The notes beneath the pieces were generated by a model. It did no database searches and had not been told where the DNA came from. It saw only the letters and a program-made list of their open reading frames with translations. Shown one piece after another: positions 1-6,510 of a stretch of DNA of 8,075 nucleotides; within the stretch, counting starts at the first letter, position 1, and each line of letters starts with the position of its first letter. Location of the stretch: positions 1 through 8,075 of the forward strand of contig CALLHZ010000014.1 in assembly GCA_938009115.1 (NCBI GenBank). Direction: 5' to 3'. The DNA comes from an uncultured Clostridia bacterium. GTDB lineage: Bacteria; Bacillota; Clostridia; Peptostreptococcales; Anaerovoracaceae. The position numbers and the translations under genes were made by a program.

Positions 1-95
1 AAGCCGTCGGAGAACAGGATCCAGGACAAACCAAAGAGAAGGTATACCGCCGTGATCCGGGTCGCTTCCTTTCGTAAAGAAAATTTTTCTCTCAT
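1..95 (-). CDS. N-terminus of a membrane sensor/signalling protein (partial)
   Basis: Only the first 31 codons lie in the window; the gene continues past the left edge. The translation starts MREKFSLRKEATRITAVYLL and continues into a hydrophobic stretch ending with W-I-L-F-S-D-G. A short basic N-terminus followed by a membrane segment ending in a W-x-x-F-S-D signature is, from memory, typical of the first transmembrane helix of PAS/GGDEF/EAL or histidine-kinase sensor proteins. The start is supported by a GGAGG ribosome binding site (minus strand, 104-108) 8 nt upstream. It lies 33 bp after the stop of the C69 peptidase on the same strand, so the two may be co-transcribed. The output domain cannot be seen, so the exact class (diguanylate cyclase, phosphodiesterase or kinase) is open. 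Confidence 0.6.
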   Translation of the reverse strand, partial: MREKFSLRKEATRITAVYLLFGLSWILFSDG

Positions 96-128
96 GCTGT
101 TCTCCTCCCTGCGCTGCGGCGGGGTCGG

Positions 129-1520
129 TTACGCCATATCGACCATTTCTTTGAAGTTTTTAATGAACCGGGCCCGGTAGATCTCCGGCGCGTTGGTCTC
201 CAGATCTTTTTCGATCTTTTCCGTAAGGGACCGGACAGCGTGGTCCGCCTGGGCGAAGCAATCGTCGGTGACGCTGCGGAGCAAGGCCGCCGCCTCGGCG
301 GCCTTGCCGGCGGAAAGCAGGCTTTCCGCTTCTGCCAGGGCAGAAGCCGCAGCGGCGCGAAACGCCGGCTCCAGTTCGCCCTGAGCCGCCCGCACCAGCG
401 GGATATACTTATTGTAATCGCATTCCACGCCCATCTGCATCCGCTTGCTCCTCCACCAGAAGGAGTCCGAACTGTACTTGTTCGTTCCGCTTCCCATGCC
501 CTCCGGCACATAACCGATGTTGAACACCGGGATCGGGAAGCCAGAACAAGGCGGACACATGGAAGCCCAATAAGTGTATAGAAGTTCTTTGTGAGAAAAT
601 TTATGATATTCCACGACCATGGATGCGGCGGTGTGAGCGGGTCCGGGCTCGGACCCATGCATGCAGATCGACGCGCAACAGGCCGACGCCGGGCTCCAGC
701 GGGAGTGGATGGTGTCGCCCTCATAATGATCCCGAAGGATCGCCCAAAGATGTTCCGGACGATAGGCTTCCTTCATTTCATTCTTCAGTCTGTTCAGCCG
801 GCTCCCTCTCAGATGGCCGGTCATAAAGCGGCTGTGGATCAACATAAAGCTCTTGGCGAAATTGAAAGGCCGGCGGGGATCGTGAAGGCCTTTTTCAACA
901 GCATATTCCACCAACCCCTCAGATGCTTCGTCGTACTCTTCCTCGATGGTGTAGACGTTGGAGATAAAGTGGACGCCGGTGACCTTCCGTGCGGCCCAAT
1001 GCCGCTCCACGGTCTCCAGAAGCCAGATCTCGTTGGGATCGGCGATCATAAACGTATTGTGATAGGAATCATCCACGGGGCCGCCGTAAGAACAGCTGCC
1101 GCCCTGGCCGTGCTTTTCCAGCAGGTCGATGATCACATGCATGGCCTCGTAAGCGGTCTTTCCCCGTTCCAGGCCCAGACGCAGAAGATCCATGCCCAGC
1201 AGCGCTTCCTGGTCGTTCGGCGGGACTTCCGACCAATCGGCTTCGTTGCCGATGGCCACGCCGTGTTCGTTGACGCCGTGCTCAAAGCCCCAGATCCACC
1301 AGGGCTTGGAACCGATCATGCCATAGGTTTCTTCGACCTGGTCGATCTCTATATAGGTACAGCGGAGTTTTTCGCCCGCCGGATATTTTTTGGCAGGGAA
1401 CCAGATCAGGGGCTGGGACTCGTCGATGTCTCTGTCGCTGTTCTTGGCAAACAGGTTGGCGCCCGCAGCGGTAAGGCTTTTGTGAACCGCCAGGGTATCG
1501 CAGGAAGGAATTTCTCTCAT
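129..1520 (-). CDS. Secernin-like C69-family peptidase (dipeptidase)
   Basis: This 463-residue protein belongs to the C69 / secernin family of N-terminal-nucleophile hydrolases, which cleave short peptides or amides; the substrate of this member is unknown. The family signature is at the N-terminus: C7-D8-T9, the expected nucleophile after removal of a six-residue leader, then FAKNSDRD at residues 24-31. Further family-like blocks are WWIWGFEHGVNEHGVAIGNE at about 74-93, GMDLLRLGLERG at 109-120 and NTFMIADPNEIWLLET at about 155-170. The length fits secernin-type members. There is no signal peptide, so the enzyme is probably cytoplasmic. The start has a GAGAGG binding site (minus strand, 1526-1531) 5 nt upstream. 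The gene is divergent from the cupin gene (106 bp between starts) and is followed closely by the partial sensor gene. Two features in the C-terminal half are a Cys-rich CPPCSG segment and an Ala/Glu-rich helical tail. Confidence 0.85.
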   Translation of the reverse strand: MREIPSCDTLAVHKSLTAAGANLFAKNSDRDIDESQPLIWFPAKKYPAGEKLRCTYIEIDQVEETYGMIGSKPWWIWGFEHGVNEHGVAIGNEADWSEVPPNDQEALLGMDLLRLGLERGKTAYEAMHVIIDLLEKHGQGGSCSYGGPVDDSYHNTFMIADPNEIWLLETVERHWAARKVTGVHFISNVYTIEEEYDEASEGLVEYAVEKGLHDPRRPFNFAKSFMLIHSRFMTGHLRGSRLNRLKNEMKEAYRPEHLWAILRDHYEGDTIHSRWSPASACCASICMHGSEPGPAHTAASMVVEYHKFSHKELLYTYWASMCPPCSGFPIPVFNIGYVPEGMGSGTNKYSSDSFWWRSKRMQMGVECDYNKYIPLVRAAQGELEPAFRAAAASALAEAESLLSAGKAAEAAALLRSVTDDCFAQADHAVRSLTEKIEKDLETNAPEIYRARFIKNFKEMVDMA

Positions 1521-1547
1521 GAGGACCTCTCTTTCGGAGCAGTTTTT

Positions 1548-1562
1548 TTCTGTGATATAATA
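1548..1562 (+). promoter_or_regulatory. Extended -10 promoter for the cupin gene
   Basis: TATAAT at 1556-1561 is preceded by TG one base upstream (1553-1554), giving an extended -10 box about 65 bp before the cupin start. The best-placed -35 (TTCGGA, 1533-1538, 17-bp spacer) matches only weakly, as is common with extended -10 promoters. The core TTCTGTGATATAATA recurs exactly at 3886-3900 before the flavoprotein gene. The complementary strand reads TATTAT-like here, so the C69 peptidase promoter may overlap it, but no clear minus-strand -35 is visible. Confidence 0.6.
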
Positions 1563-1626
1563 GTACTACTGATTGGACCTTATCCGCAACCGCTTCCGCG
1601 GGAAAACCACAGAAAGGACCGCTGTC

Positions 1627-1944
1627 ATGACAGAAAAAACCTATGCGATCAAGACGCCGCCCCAGACGCTTCAAGGCCATTGGGCAGACACCATCCTCTA
1701 CCGGGACGATGCGGCGATCCTCCACGAATATCTCCCCAGGGGCAGCCAGGTGCCGCCCCACACAGTCCCCTACACTGTGTTCATTGTGATTTTAAAAGGT
1801 ACCGTCGAAATCTGCTCAGGATCAAGGGACTACACCCGTTATGAGCAGGGGACTGTCGTGGAGATCCCCTCCGGAGACCTGGCCGGCGTCCGCAACAACG
1901 AAGAAACGACGGCCGAATTCTTTGTGTTCAAAGCCGGGGTTTGA
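1627..1944 (+). CDS. Small cupin-fold protein
   Basis: This 105-residue protein is a single-domain cupin-like beta-barrel, judged by the run PPHTVPYTVFIVILKGTVEI (residues 43-62) and a second motif, G75-TVVEIPSGDLAGVRN, with a closing EFFVFKAG strand. Cupins usually bind a metal through HxH...E in motif 1 and H in motif 2. Here only H45 is in place: the second His is V47, the Glu position holds a hydrophobic residue, and motif 2 has no His. A metal-dependent dioxygenase role is therefore unlikely, and a ligand-binding or sensing role is possible. The ATG at 1627 is chosen because AGAAAGGA lies 8 nt upstream; an in-frame ATG at 1573 would add 18 unconserved-looking codons and has no binding site. 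The gene converges with the amidohydrolase (16 bp between stops), with no visible terminator between them. Confidence 0.75.
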   Translation: MTEKTYAIKTPPQTLQGHWADTILYRDDAAILHEYLPRGSQVPPHTVPYTVFIVILKGTVEICSGSRDYTRYEQGTVVEIPSGDLAGVRNNEETTAEFFVFKAGV

Positions 1945-1960
1945 TTGCCGCCGCTTCTCA

Positions 1961-3454
1961 TTACTTCTTCTTGTATATCGGCATGCTGGGCGGGCAAAGC
2001 TCCTGCTGGGTCCGCCCGTTAGCTTCGTACTTTTCGTAAAACGTCAGGAACCGGTCAAAGACTCGCTGGGCGTCCCGTTTCAATGCTTCTTCGTCCAGAC
2101 CCGGGATCTTGCGGTCCTTCATGCGCACCACACCGTTGATGATCGTATGCTTCACATTATTTCCAACGCAGCTGACGATCAGGGTCCGGATGGGATCCTC
2201 CACCGGGCCCACCGCCAGATCGTCCAGGTCCACCACGATGATGTCGGCTTTGGCGCCGGCAGCCAGGCGGCCGATGTCCGTCCGGCCCAGGGCTTTGGCC
2301 CCGTTTATGGTGGCAGCGTTGAAAAAGTCTGTCGCATTCGTCTTGGGGTAATGCTTTTCGTGGGCAAACATGTCGGTCATGGAGCCATCTTCGCCGTAAC
2401 GGGTAAACAGCACCCGCCACTCGCACAAAAGGTCCAGCTGCCAGGCAAACCGCAGATTCTGGATCATATCCACGGGCTGGGCGTCGGTACCGATGGTCAG
2501 ATTGATGCCGTGATCAAGATATTTCGCATAGGAGAACAGACCGGCGCCGTAGTTGACCTCGGCAATGGGGGTATGGACCACGGTGACGCCGGCGTCAGCC
2601 AATTTTTTCAGCTCGCTGTTTTTAACAGTCAGGGCATGGGGCATCAACAGCTTAGGCGTCAGCAGGCCCATATCCTCAAAGAGGTCTACGGTGGTTTTTC
2701 CGAAGCGGGGGATCACGTACTTCCATTCCACATCCTCCTCGCAGGCGTGGAGTCGCATGGGAATGTCGAGCCGCTGCGCCATCGCCATGGCTTCCTGCAG
2801 CACCTCGGGCTCCGTCAGAGAGATCTGACAGGGGTTGACGAAGGATCGGATCAGACTGCTTTCGTCACCCCGATATTTTTCACAGTAATCCACTGCTTCC
2901 CGGAAGCTTTTTGCTTCCTTTGCCGGATCGTTTTCTCCGTAACGGGTGAGTCTGGATTTAAAGCTGGGTCCCAGATAGGATCGGATCCCCATCTCCTTTG
3001 CGGTCCCGGCCATGATCTCAAACTCGTGGGCTGTCTGGCTCCAGGCATGGAAGCGTTCGCCGGCGATGGGCATCATGGTGGTGATCCCGTTCAGGATCAG
3101 CTGAGCCATGGAATATTTCTGGCGAATATAGAAATCTTCATCAGTATAGGGATCCGCAGCTCTGGGCCCGGGCGCCGGCTCCCAGCTGGGTCCGTCGGAA
3201 GCTTCTTTTTTGAAAAGGACCACGTCGAAGTTGGCGTGATCCGTGTCCACGTCGGCTTCCAGGTCGATAAAGCCGGGGCTGATCACCGACAGCCCCGTAT
3301 CCCAGAGCTCGTCATACGCGCCGGGATAATCGTGGCCCGCGTACAGGATCGTGTCGCCCCGGTAGGCGATTTCCCCATCCTCGTAGATCACGTGGCGCCG
3401 GCCGTCGAAAGCGATCACATACTTGCCTCTCAATAACGTCGTCTTGTTGCTCAT
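1961..3454 (-). CDS. TRZ/ATZ-type amidohydrolase with altered metal motif
   Basis: This 497-residue protein belongs to the metal-dependent amidohydrolase superfamily (chlorohydrolase/cytosine-deaminase branch), which removes amino, chloro or amide groups from small, often heterocyclic, substrates. The N-terminal beta-sandwich leads into S59-PGFIDLEADVDTDH-73, where family members normally have PGFxNxHxH; the paired histidines are absent and only H73 lies near. The rest of the site is recognisable: H236-A-C-E239 (HxxE), P272-H273-A, V293-H294-T-P and the metal Asp in G322-T-D324. The C-terminus has the usual sandwich return (GAKALGRTDIGRLAAGAKADIIVVDLDD). The ATG at 3454 is chosen because AAAGGAG (3461-3467, minus strand) lies 6 nt upstream; a 24-codon extension to 3526 would run through a divergent promoter. 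Substrate unknown; no partner gene is adjacent on its strand. Confidence 0.85.
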   Translation of the reverse strand: MSNKTTLLRGKYVIAFDGRRHVIYEDGEIAYRGDTILYAGHDYPGAYDELWDTGLSVISPGFIDLEADVDTDHANFDVVLFKKEASDGPSWEPAPGPRAADPYTDEDFYIRQKYSMAQLILNGITTMMPIAGERFHAWSQTAHEFEIMAGTAKEMGIRSYLGPSFKSRLTRYGENDPAKEAKSFREAVDYCEKYRGDESSLIRSFVNPCQISLTEPEVLQEAMAMAQRLDIPMRLHACEEDVEWKYVIPRFGKTTVDLFEDMGLLTPKLLMPHALTVKNSELKKLADAGVTVVHTPIAEVNYGAGLFSYAKYLDHGINLTIGTDAQPVDMIQNLRFAWQLDLLCEWRVLFTRYGEDGSMTDMFAHEKHYPKTNATDFFNAATINGAKALGRTDIGRLAAGAKADIIVVDLDDLAVGPVEDPIRTLIVSCVGNNVKHTIINGVVRMKDRKIPGLDEEALKRDAQRVFDRFLTFYEKYEANGRTQQELCPPSMPIYKKK

Positions 3455-3511
3455 GGTCGTCTCCTTTGCGATTTGCGCTGCCTTTTGCTGTACCCGGAAA
3501 GGGAAATGCGA

Positions 3512-3517
3512 TATAAT
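3512..3517 (+). promoter_or_regulatory. -10 box for the DUF1294 gene
   Basis: TATAAT, within GCGATATAATTGCC, lies 42 bp before the proposed GTG start. It lacks the TG extension seen at the other two plus-strand promoters, and no good -35 is present (TGTACC at 17-bp spacing matches 3 of 6). It sits in the gap between divergent genes. A promoter for the amidohydrolase must also lie here, but I could not identify it confidently. Confidence 0.45.
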
Positions 3518-3558
3518 TGCCATCAAGTCGAACTTCGTGGAAAAGGATCGGAAACATC

Positions 3559-3849
3559 GTGACGGAACTGATGAAACAGGGTATCTTATATTATTTACTG
3601 GGCGTCAATCTCCTGGCTTTTCTGTTGTCGGGCTTCGACAAGCGGGCGGCGGTCAAAGGCCGGCGCAGGGTCCCGGAAAAGCGGCTCATGCTTCTGGCGG
3701 CCGCCGGGGGCGGGATCGGTCTGTTCCTGTCCATGGAGTTCTTCCACCACAAGACGCAAAAGCCTTTGTTCCGGATCGGCGTGCCACTGATCATTGCCGG
3801 ACAGCTCCTCCTTCTATGCACCTTTTTGTACTTGCGTTATTACGACTAA
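3559..3849 (+). CDS. DUF1294 small membrane protein
   Basis: This protein of about 96 residues has the DUF1294 pattern: a first membrane helix (about 9-25), the FDKRAA block (26-31), R37-V-P-E-K-R (the usual R-I-P-E), a Gly-rich membrane turn AAAGGGIGLFLSM (47-59), then H63-H64-K65-T66 followed by P-L-F and a last hydrophobic helix. The family's function is not established. It is a short integral membrane protein, similar in size to YsdA-type members of about 90 residues. The start is uncertain. GTG at 3559 has GGAA 5 nt upstream and AAAAGGA 11 nt upstream; ATG at 3571 (92 residues) is the main alternative. A TTG at 3517 is excluded because it overlaps the -10 box. It is separated from the next plus-strand gene by 106 bp holding its own promoter. 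Confidence 0.8.
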   Translation: MTELMKQGILYYLLGVNLLAFLLSGFDKRAAVKGRRRVPEKRLMLLAAAGGGIGLFLSMEFFHHKTQKPLFRIGVPLIIAGQLLLLCTFLYLRYYD

Positions 3850-3869
3850 AATACCCTTCAAGGCGCTGT

Positions 3870-3899
3870 TCGTCAACCGGTGGCGTTCTGTGATATAAT
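3870..3899 (+). promoter_or_regulatory. Promoter for the flavoprotein-permease operon
   Basis: An extended -10 (TG at 3891-3892, TATAAT at 3894-3899) with a 4-of-6 -35 (TCGTCA, 3870-3875) at 18-bp spacing. A second, weaker candidate starts at TTGACG (3905-3910, 5 of 6 matches), with TATTGA 17 bp downstream. Either would give a short leader before the GAGGT binding site at 3943-3947. Confidence 0.6.
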
Positions 3900-3955
3900 A
3901 AGGATTGACGGGATCCCCGAAAAATCATATTGATAAGGAAACGAGGTAACCAGAC

Positions 3956-4576
3956 ATGAAAGTACTGCTGATCAACGGAAGTCCGAGAAAAGAAGGCTGC
4001 ACCTATACTGCCCTGCGGGAAGTGGCTGACGCTTTGGAAGCAAACGGCATCGAAACAGAATTTTTCCACATCGGCGCCGAACCGGTGCGGGGCTGCATCG
4101 AATGCTGGAAGTGCTCCAAGCTGGGTCGCTGCGCCTTCGACGACGACGTGTGCAACACCATGGCCGAACGGATGATCGCCGCCGACGGTATCGTGATCGG
4201 TTCCCCTGTTTATTACGCCGCTCCGGCGGGCCAGCTCTGCGCTCTGCTGGACCGGGTATTCTACGCCCAGGCTTCGGCCCTGGCTCACAAGCCCGCCGCT
4301 GCAGTTGTCAACTGCAGGAGAGGCGGCGCCAGCGCTGCTTTCGACCGGCTCAACAAGTATTTCACCATCAACCATATGCCCGTGGTCACGTCCCAATACT
4401 GGAATTCCACCCACGGCCGCAAGCCCGAAGAAGTTCTCCAGGACCGGGAAGGCCTGCAGACCATGCGGCTGCTGGGCAAAAACATGGCCTGGCTTCTGAA
4501 GAACCTGGAAGCCGGCGGCATCGCGCCTCCGGAGGATGAGCCTTGGCAGATGACGGACTTCTGTCGGAAACAATAG
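3956..4576 (+). CDS. Flavodoxin-fold NAD(P)H-dependent FMN reductase, Isf-like
   Basis: This 206-residue protein belongs to the NADPH-dependent FMN reductase / iron-sulfur flavoprotein group. The FMN phosphate loop is N7-GSPRKEGCT (8-16) directly after the first beta-strand, and the isoalloxazine-contact block is G82-SPVYYAAPAGQ followed by LLDRVFY. Between them lies C47-x2-C50-x2-C53-x5-C59, then D62-D63-D64. The spacing fits the compact CX2CX2CX4-7C motif that binds a [4Fe-4S] cluster in the Methanosarcina iron-sulfur flavoprotein. Family members without a proven cluster share the pattern, so a cluster is an inference. It is probably a cytoplasmic electron-transfer flavoprotein or quinone/nitro-compound reductase. 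GAGGT at 3943-3947 lies 8 nt before the start. The permease gene begins 3 bp after its stop, so the two form an operon. Confidence 0.85.
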   Translation: MKVLLINGSPRKEGCTYTALREVADALEANGIETEFFHIGAEPVRGCIECWKCSKLGRCAFDDDVCNTMAERMIAADGIVIGSPVYYAAPAGQLCALLDRVFYAQASALAHKPAAAVVNCRRGGASAAFDRLNKYFTINHMPVVTSQYWNSTHGRKPEEVLQDREGLQTMRLLGKNMAWLLKNLEAGGIAPPEDEPWQMTDFCRKQ

Positions 4577-4579
4577 ATC

Positions 4580-5740
4580 ATGGACAGCTTCAACACTAAA
4601 AAAATAAGGGCTGTTGCCCTGTATACGTTCCTGACCGCCGGCGCCGTTCTGTTGGTTTACTTCGGCCTGCTCCACCTGCCCGTGGTCCTGCGCTATGCCG
4701 GCAGCCTCCGGGACGTGGTGATGACAGTGCTGTCCCCCCTGCTCCTGGCCTTTGTGATCGCCTACCTGTTGAATCCGGTGATTCACTTATTCGAGCGGTT
4801 CTTTCATAAAGCATTTCCACGGATGAAATATAAGCGACTCCGGGCTTTTTCGGTGGTCGGCGCCGCGCTGGCGTTCTTGGCTCTGCTGACACTGATCGTT
4901 TCCCTGCTGATTTTCAGCGTCACGCGGGAGCTGCAGGTAGGCGATCTGGACGGCCTTCTGCTGGTGATCTCCAATTTCATGGAAGGTTTGAACCGTTTCT
5001 ACGACGCTTCGCTCCAATGGCTGGCAGACATGAACCTGGAATCGCCCAACGTCCAGTCCCTGCTCCAGGAGATCAGCGATACGGTCTATGGCACCATCCA
5101 CGGGCTGGTGTCGGATCTCACCGGCTCGTTGTCGGGCGTTTCGGGAAATTTTGCAGCCTTTTTCTTCGGCGTGGTGATGTCGGTCTACATGATGCTGGAC
5201 GGCCGGCGCATCACCGATTATCTGGGGAGGGTCGCCGCCGTGCTGTTTCGGGACAATACCAATGAAAAGATCCGCGATGTTCTGGGCGATCTGAATCACG
5301 CCTTTTCCGGCTATCTCCGTGGCCAGTTGCTGGATGTGCTCTTTATGATCGTCACCGTGAGCATCGCCCTTCAGCTTACCGGCTGCCGCTTCGCCATCGG
5401 CATCGGCGTCCTGGCGGGCTTCGGCAACCTGATCCCCTATCTGGGACCCTTTATCGGGTACGGCTTGACGACTCTGGTTTGCCTGATCTACGGAGACTAC
5501 TCGGTCCTGGCCGTGTCCCTGCCTGTCCTCCTGCTGATCCAGCTCATCGATGGCAATATTGTAGGTCCCAGGCTCCTGGGCAAGAGCATTTCGGTCCATC
5601 CCCTGCTGATCATCCTGTTCCTGATCGCCGGCGGTGCCGTGGGCGGACTCCCGGGTATGCTGCTGGCTGTTCCCATCGGCGGCTTCCTGACCATCCGCTT
5701 CCGCAAGTGGCTGGCCCGCAACGAGGACACCAAGGAATAG
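4580..5740 (+). CDS. AI-2E family transporter (PerM/UPF0118-like permease)
   Basis: This 386-residue integral membrane protein has the AI-2E family architecture. Hydrophobic segments are near residues 11-32, 46-67, 88-114, 190-206, 250-268, 270-304 and 307-326, with the last at about 341-372. A soluble, mostly helical stretch (about 116-188) lies between the third and fourth segments. The family hallmarks are clear: N283-LIPYLGPFIG and I323-DGNIVGPRLLGKSISVHPL, followed by a Gly-rich pair GGAVGGLPGMLLAVPIGG. Characterised relatives have been linked to autoinducer-2 export or ion/proton antiport, so the substrate cannot be read from sequence. Only a weak GGA lies 11 nt before the ATG, and the stop of the upstream gene is 3 bp away, which suggests translational coupling. 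Transcription ends at the palindromic terminator at 5758-5783. Confidence 0.9.
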   Translation: MDSFNTKKIRAVALYTFLTAGAVLLVYFGLLHLPVVLRYAGSLRDVVMTVLSPLLLAFVIAYLLNPVIHLFERFFHKAFPRMKYKRLRAFSVVGAALAFLALLTLIVSLLIFSVTRELQVGDLDGLLLVISNFMEGLNRFYDASLQWLADMNLESPNVQSLLQEISDTVYGTIHGLVSDLTGSLSGVSGNFAAFFFGVVMSVYMMLDGRRITDYLGRVAAVLFRDNTNEKIRDVLGDLNHAFSGYLRGQLLDVLFMIVTVSIALQLTGCRFAIGIGVLAGFGNLIPYLGPFIGYGLTTLVCLIYGDYSVLAVSLPVLLLIQLIDGNIVGPRLLGKSISVHPLLIILFLIAGGAVGGLPGMLLAVPIGGFLTIRFRKWLARNEDTKE

Positions 5741-5757
5741 CGCTTCATATTACGAAT

Positions 5758-5783
5758 AAAACCCGCCGTCGACGGCGGGTTTT
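5758..5783. terminator. Perfect palindromic bidirectional terminator
   Basis: A 13-bp arm AAAACCCGCCGTC is followed with no spacer by its exact complement. In RNA this gives a G+C-rich stem closed by a loop of about four bases and flanked by T-runs on both strands. It begins 18 bp after the permease stop and lies 28 bp beyond the HD gene stop on the other strand, so it is placed to end both convergent transcripts. Confidence 0.9.
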
Positions 5784-5810
5784 CATTTTGTACTGCAGCC
5801 TGGAGCTTTC

Positions 5811-6380
5811 CTACAGTCCCATGGCCGGGTTCAGGCTTTTCATAGCGTCCAGCGTGCGCTGGAGCAGATCGTCCAACTCCCAGCCCAGCAGCTCGGCGCC
5901 TTGGATGATCACGTCGCGGGAGCAGCCCGCGGCGAAGCTTTTATCCTTGAATTTCTTTTTCAGAGATTTCAGCTCCATGTCGTCAATGCTTTTGGACGGC
6001 CGCATCAGGGCGCAGGCCCCGATCAGACCAGTCAGCTCGTCGGTGGCGAAGAGGATCTTTTCCATGGTGCTTTCCGGCTGGTGGGTCGTGCCGGTGCAGC
6101 CCCAGCCGTGGGCGCAGATGGCGTGGATCATCTCCGGATCCAGATCCATTTCCCGGAACCAGGCTTCTTCTTTAACACAATGCTCTTCGGGGCATTCTTC
6201 GAAATCCAGATCGTGGAGCAGACCTGCGACTTCCCAGAATTCTACCCTTTCCGGATCGTACTCCTTTGCAAAATAGCCCATCACGCCGGACACGACCTGG
6301 CCGTGCCGAATGTGGAACGCTTCTCTGTTGTGCTCTGACAGAAGCTTTTCCGCCTCTGCTTTGGTGGGAATGTAACTCAT
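5811..6380 (-). CDS. HD-domain hydrolase
   Basis: This 189-residue protein is a single HD domain, the metal-dependent phosphohydrolase fold. The ligand pattern is complete: H26 (IRHGQVV), H56-D57 (LLHDLDFE), H86 and H91 (IHAICAHG), and D114 (FATDELTG). The C-terminal part (about 130-189) is charged and helical. The class usually acts on nucleotides or phosphate esters, and the substrate here is unknown. The ATG at 6380 is fixed by AGGAGG (6386-6391, minus strand) 5 nt upstream; the frame stays open much further upstream but only opposite serS. The gene is divergent from serS and shares a symmetric promoter region with it. It converges on the permease gene at the shared terminator. Confidence 0.85.
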   Translation of the reverse strand: MSYIPTKAEAEKLLSEHNREAFHIRHGQVVSGVMGYFAKEYDPERVEFWEVAGLLHDLDFEECPEEHCVKEEAWFREMDLDPEMIHAICAHGWGCTGTTHQPESTMEKILFATDELTGLIGACALMRPSKSIDDMELKSLKKKFKDKSFAAGCSRDVIIQGAELLGWELDDLLQRTLDAMKSLNPAMGL

Positions 6381-6416
6381 CGTTGCCTCCTGTTTTCTTG
6401 TTTTCTCTTTCATTCT

Positions 6417-6444
6417 ATTATGGCACAGCAGCGGAGAATTGCAA
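6417..6444 (-). promoter_or_regulatory. Promoter for the HD-domain hydrolase
   Basis: On the minus strand, TTGCAA (-35, 6439-6444) is followed after 16 bp by CATAAT (-10, 6417-6422) with an upstream TG extension. Transcription should begin near 6410, leaving a leader of about 30 nt with the AGGAGG site. Confidence 0.7.
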
Positions 6445-6465
6445 GCCGGCGGATTTTGCTTGCAA
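6439..6465. repeat. Inverted repeat spanning both divergent -35 boxes
   Basis: TTGCAAGC (6439-6446) and GCTTGCAA (6458-6465) form a perfect 8-bp inverted repeat with an 11-bp centre. Each arm contains the TTGCAA -35 box of one of the two divergent promoters. It could be an operator for a dimeric regulator, or only the symmetry of two similar promoters placed back to back. Confidence 0.75.
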
Positions 6466-6488
6466 AGATCGGACCCTTTGTATATACT
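6460..6488 (+). promoter_or_regulatory. Promoter for the T-box-serS transcript
   Basis: TTGCAA (-35, 6460-6465) is followed after exactly 17 bp by TATACT (-10, 6483-6488). Transcription should begin near 6495, just upstream of the T-box stem I, giving a leader of roughly 295 nt before serS. Confidence 0.75.
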
Positions 6489-6510
6489 GTATCCATTCCA
6501 AAAGAATATC

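Noticed and set aside
591..1844. Long plus-strand open frame (417 codons) opposite the C69 peptidase
   Set aside because: It is antisense to a clearly conserved protein, has no ribosome binding site, and its His/Asp/Gly-rich translation resembles no family; stop-poor antisense frames are expected in G+C-rich genes.
1945..1960. Terminator between the convergent cupin and amidohydrolase genes
   Set aside because: The 16-bp gap and its flanks show no stem with a T-run, so termination must be inside a gene end or factor-dependent.
1841..3436. Plus-strand open frame of 531 codons opposite the amidohydrolase
   Set aside because: Antisense shadow of a well-supported gene, starting inside the cupin gene out of frame, with no recognisable domain.
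3455..3526. 24-codon N-terminal extension of the amidohydrolase
   Set aside because: It would include the divergent TATAAT promoter, and the ATG at 3454 has a well-spaced AAAGGAG.
3791..5599. Two long minus-strand open frames opposite the flavoprotein and permease genes
   Set aside because: Both lie antisense to genes with clear family motifs, and their translations are low-complexity, Gln/Gly/His-rich shadows.
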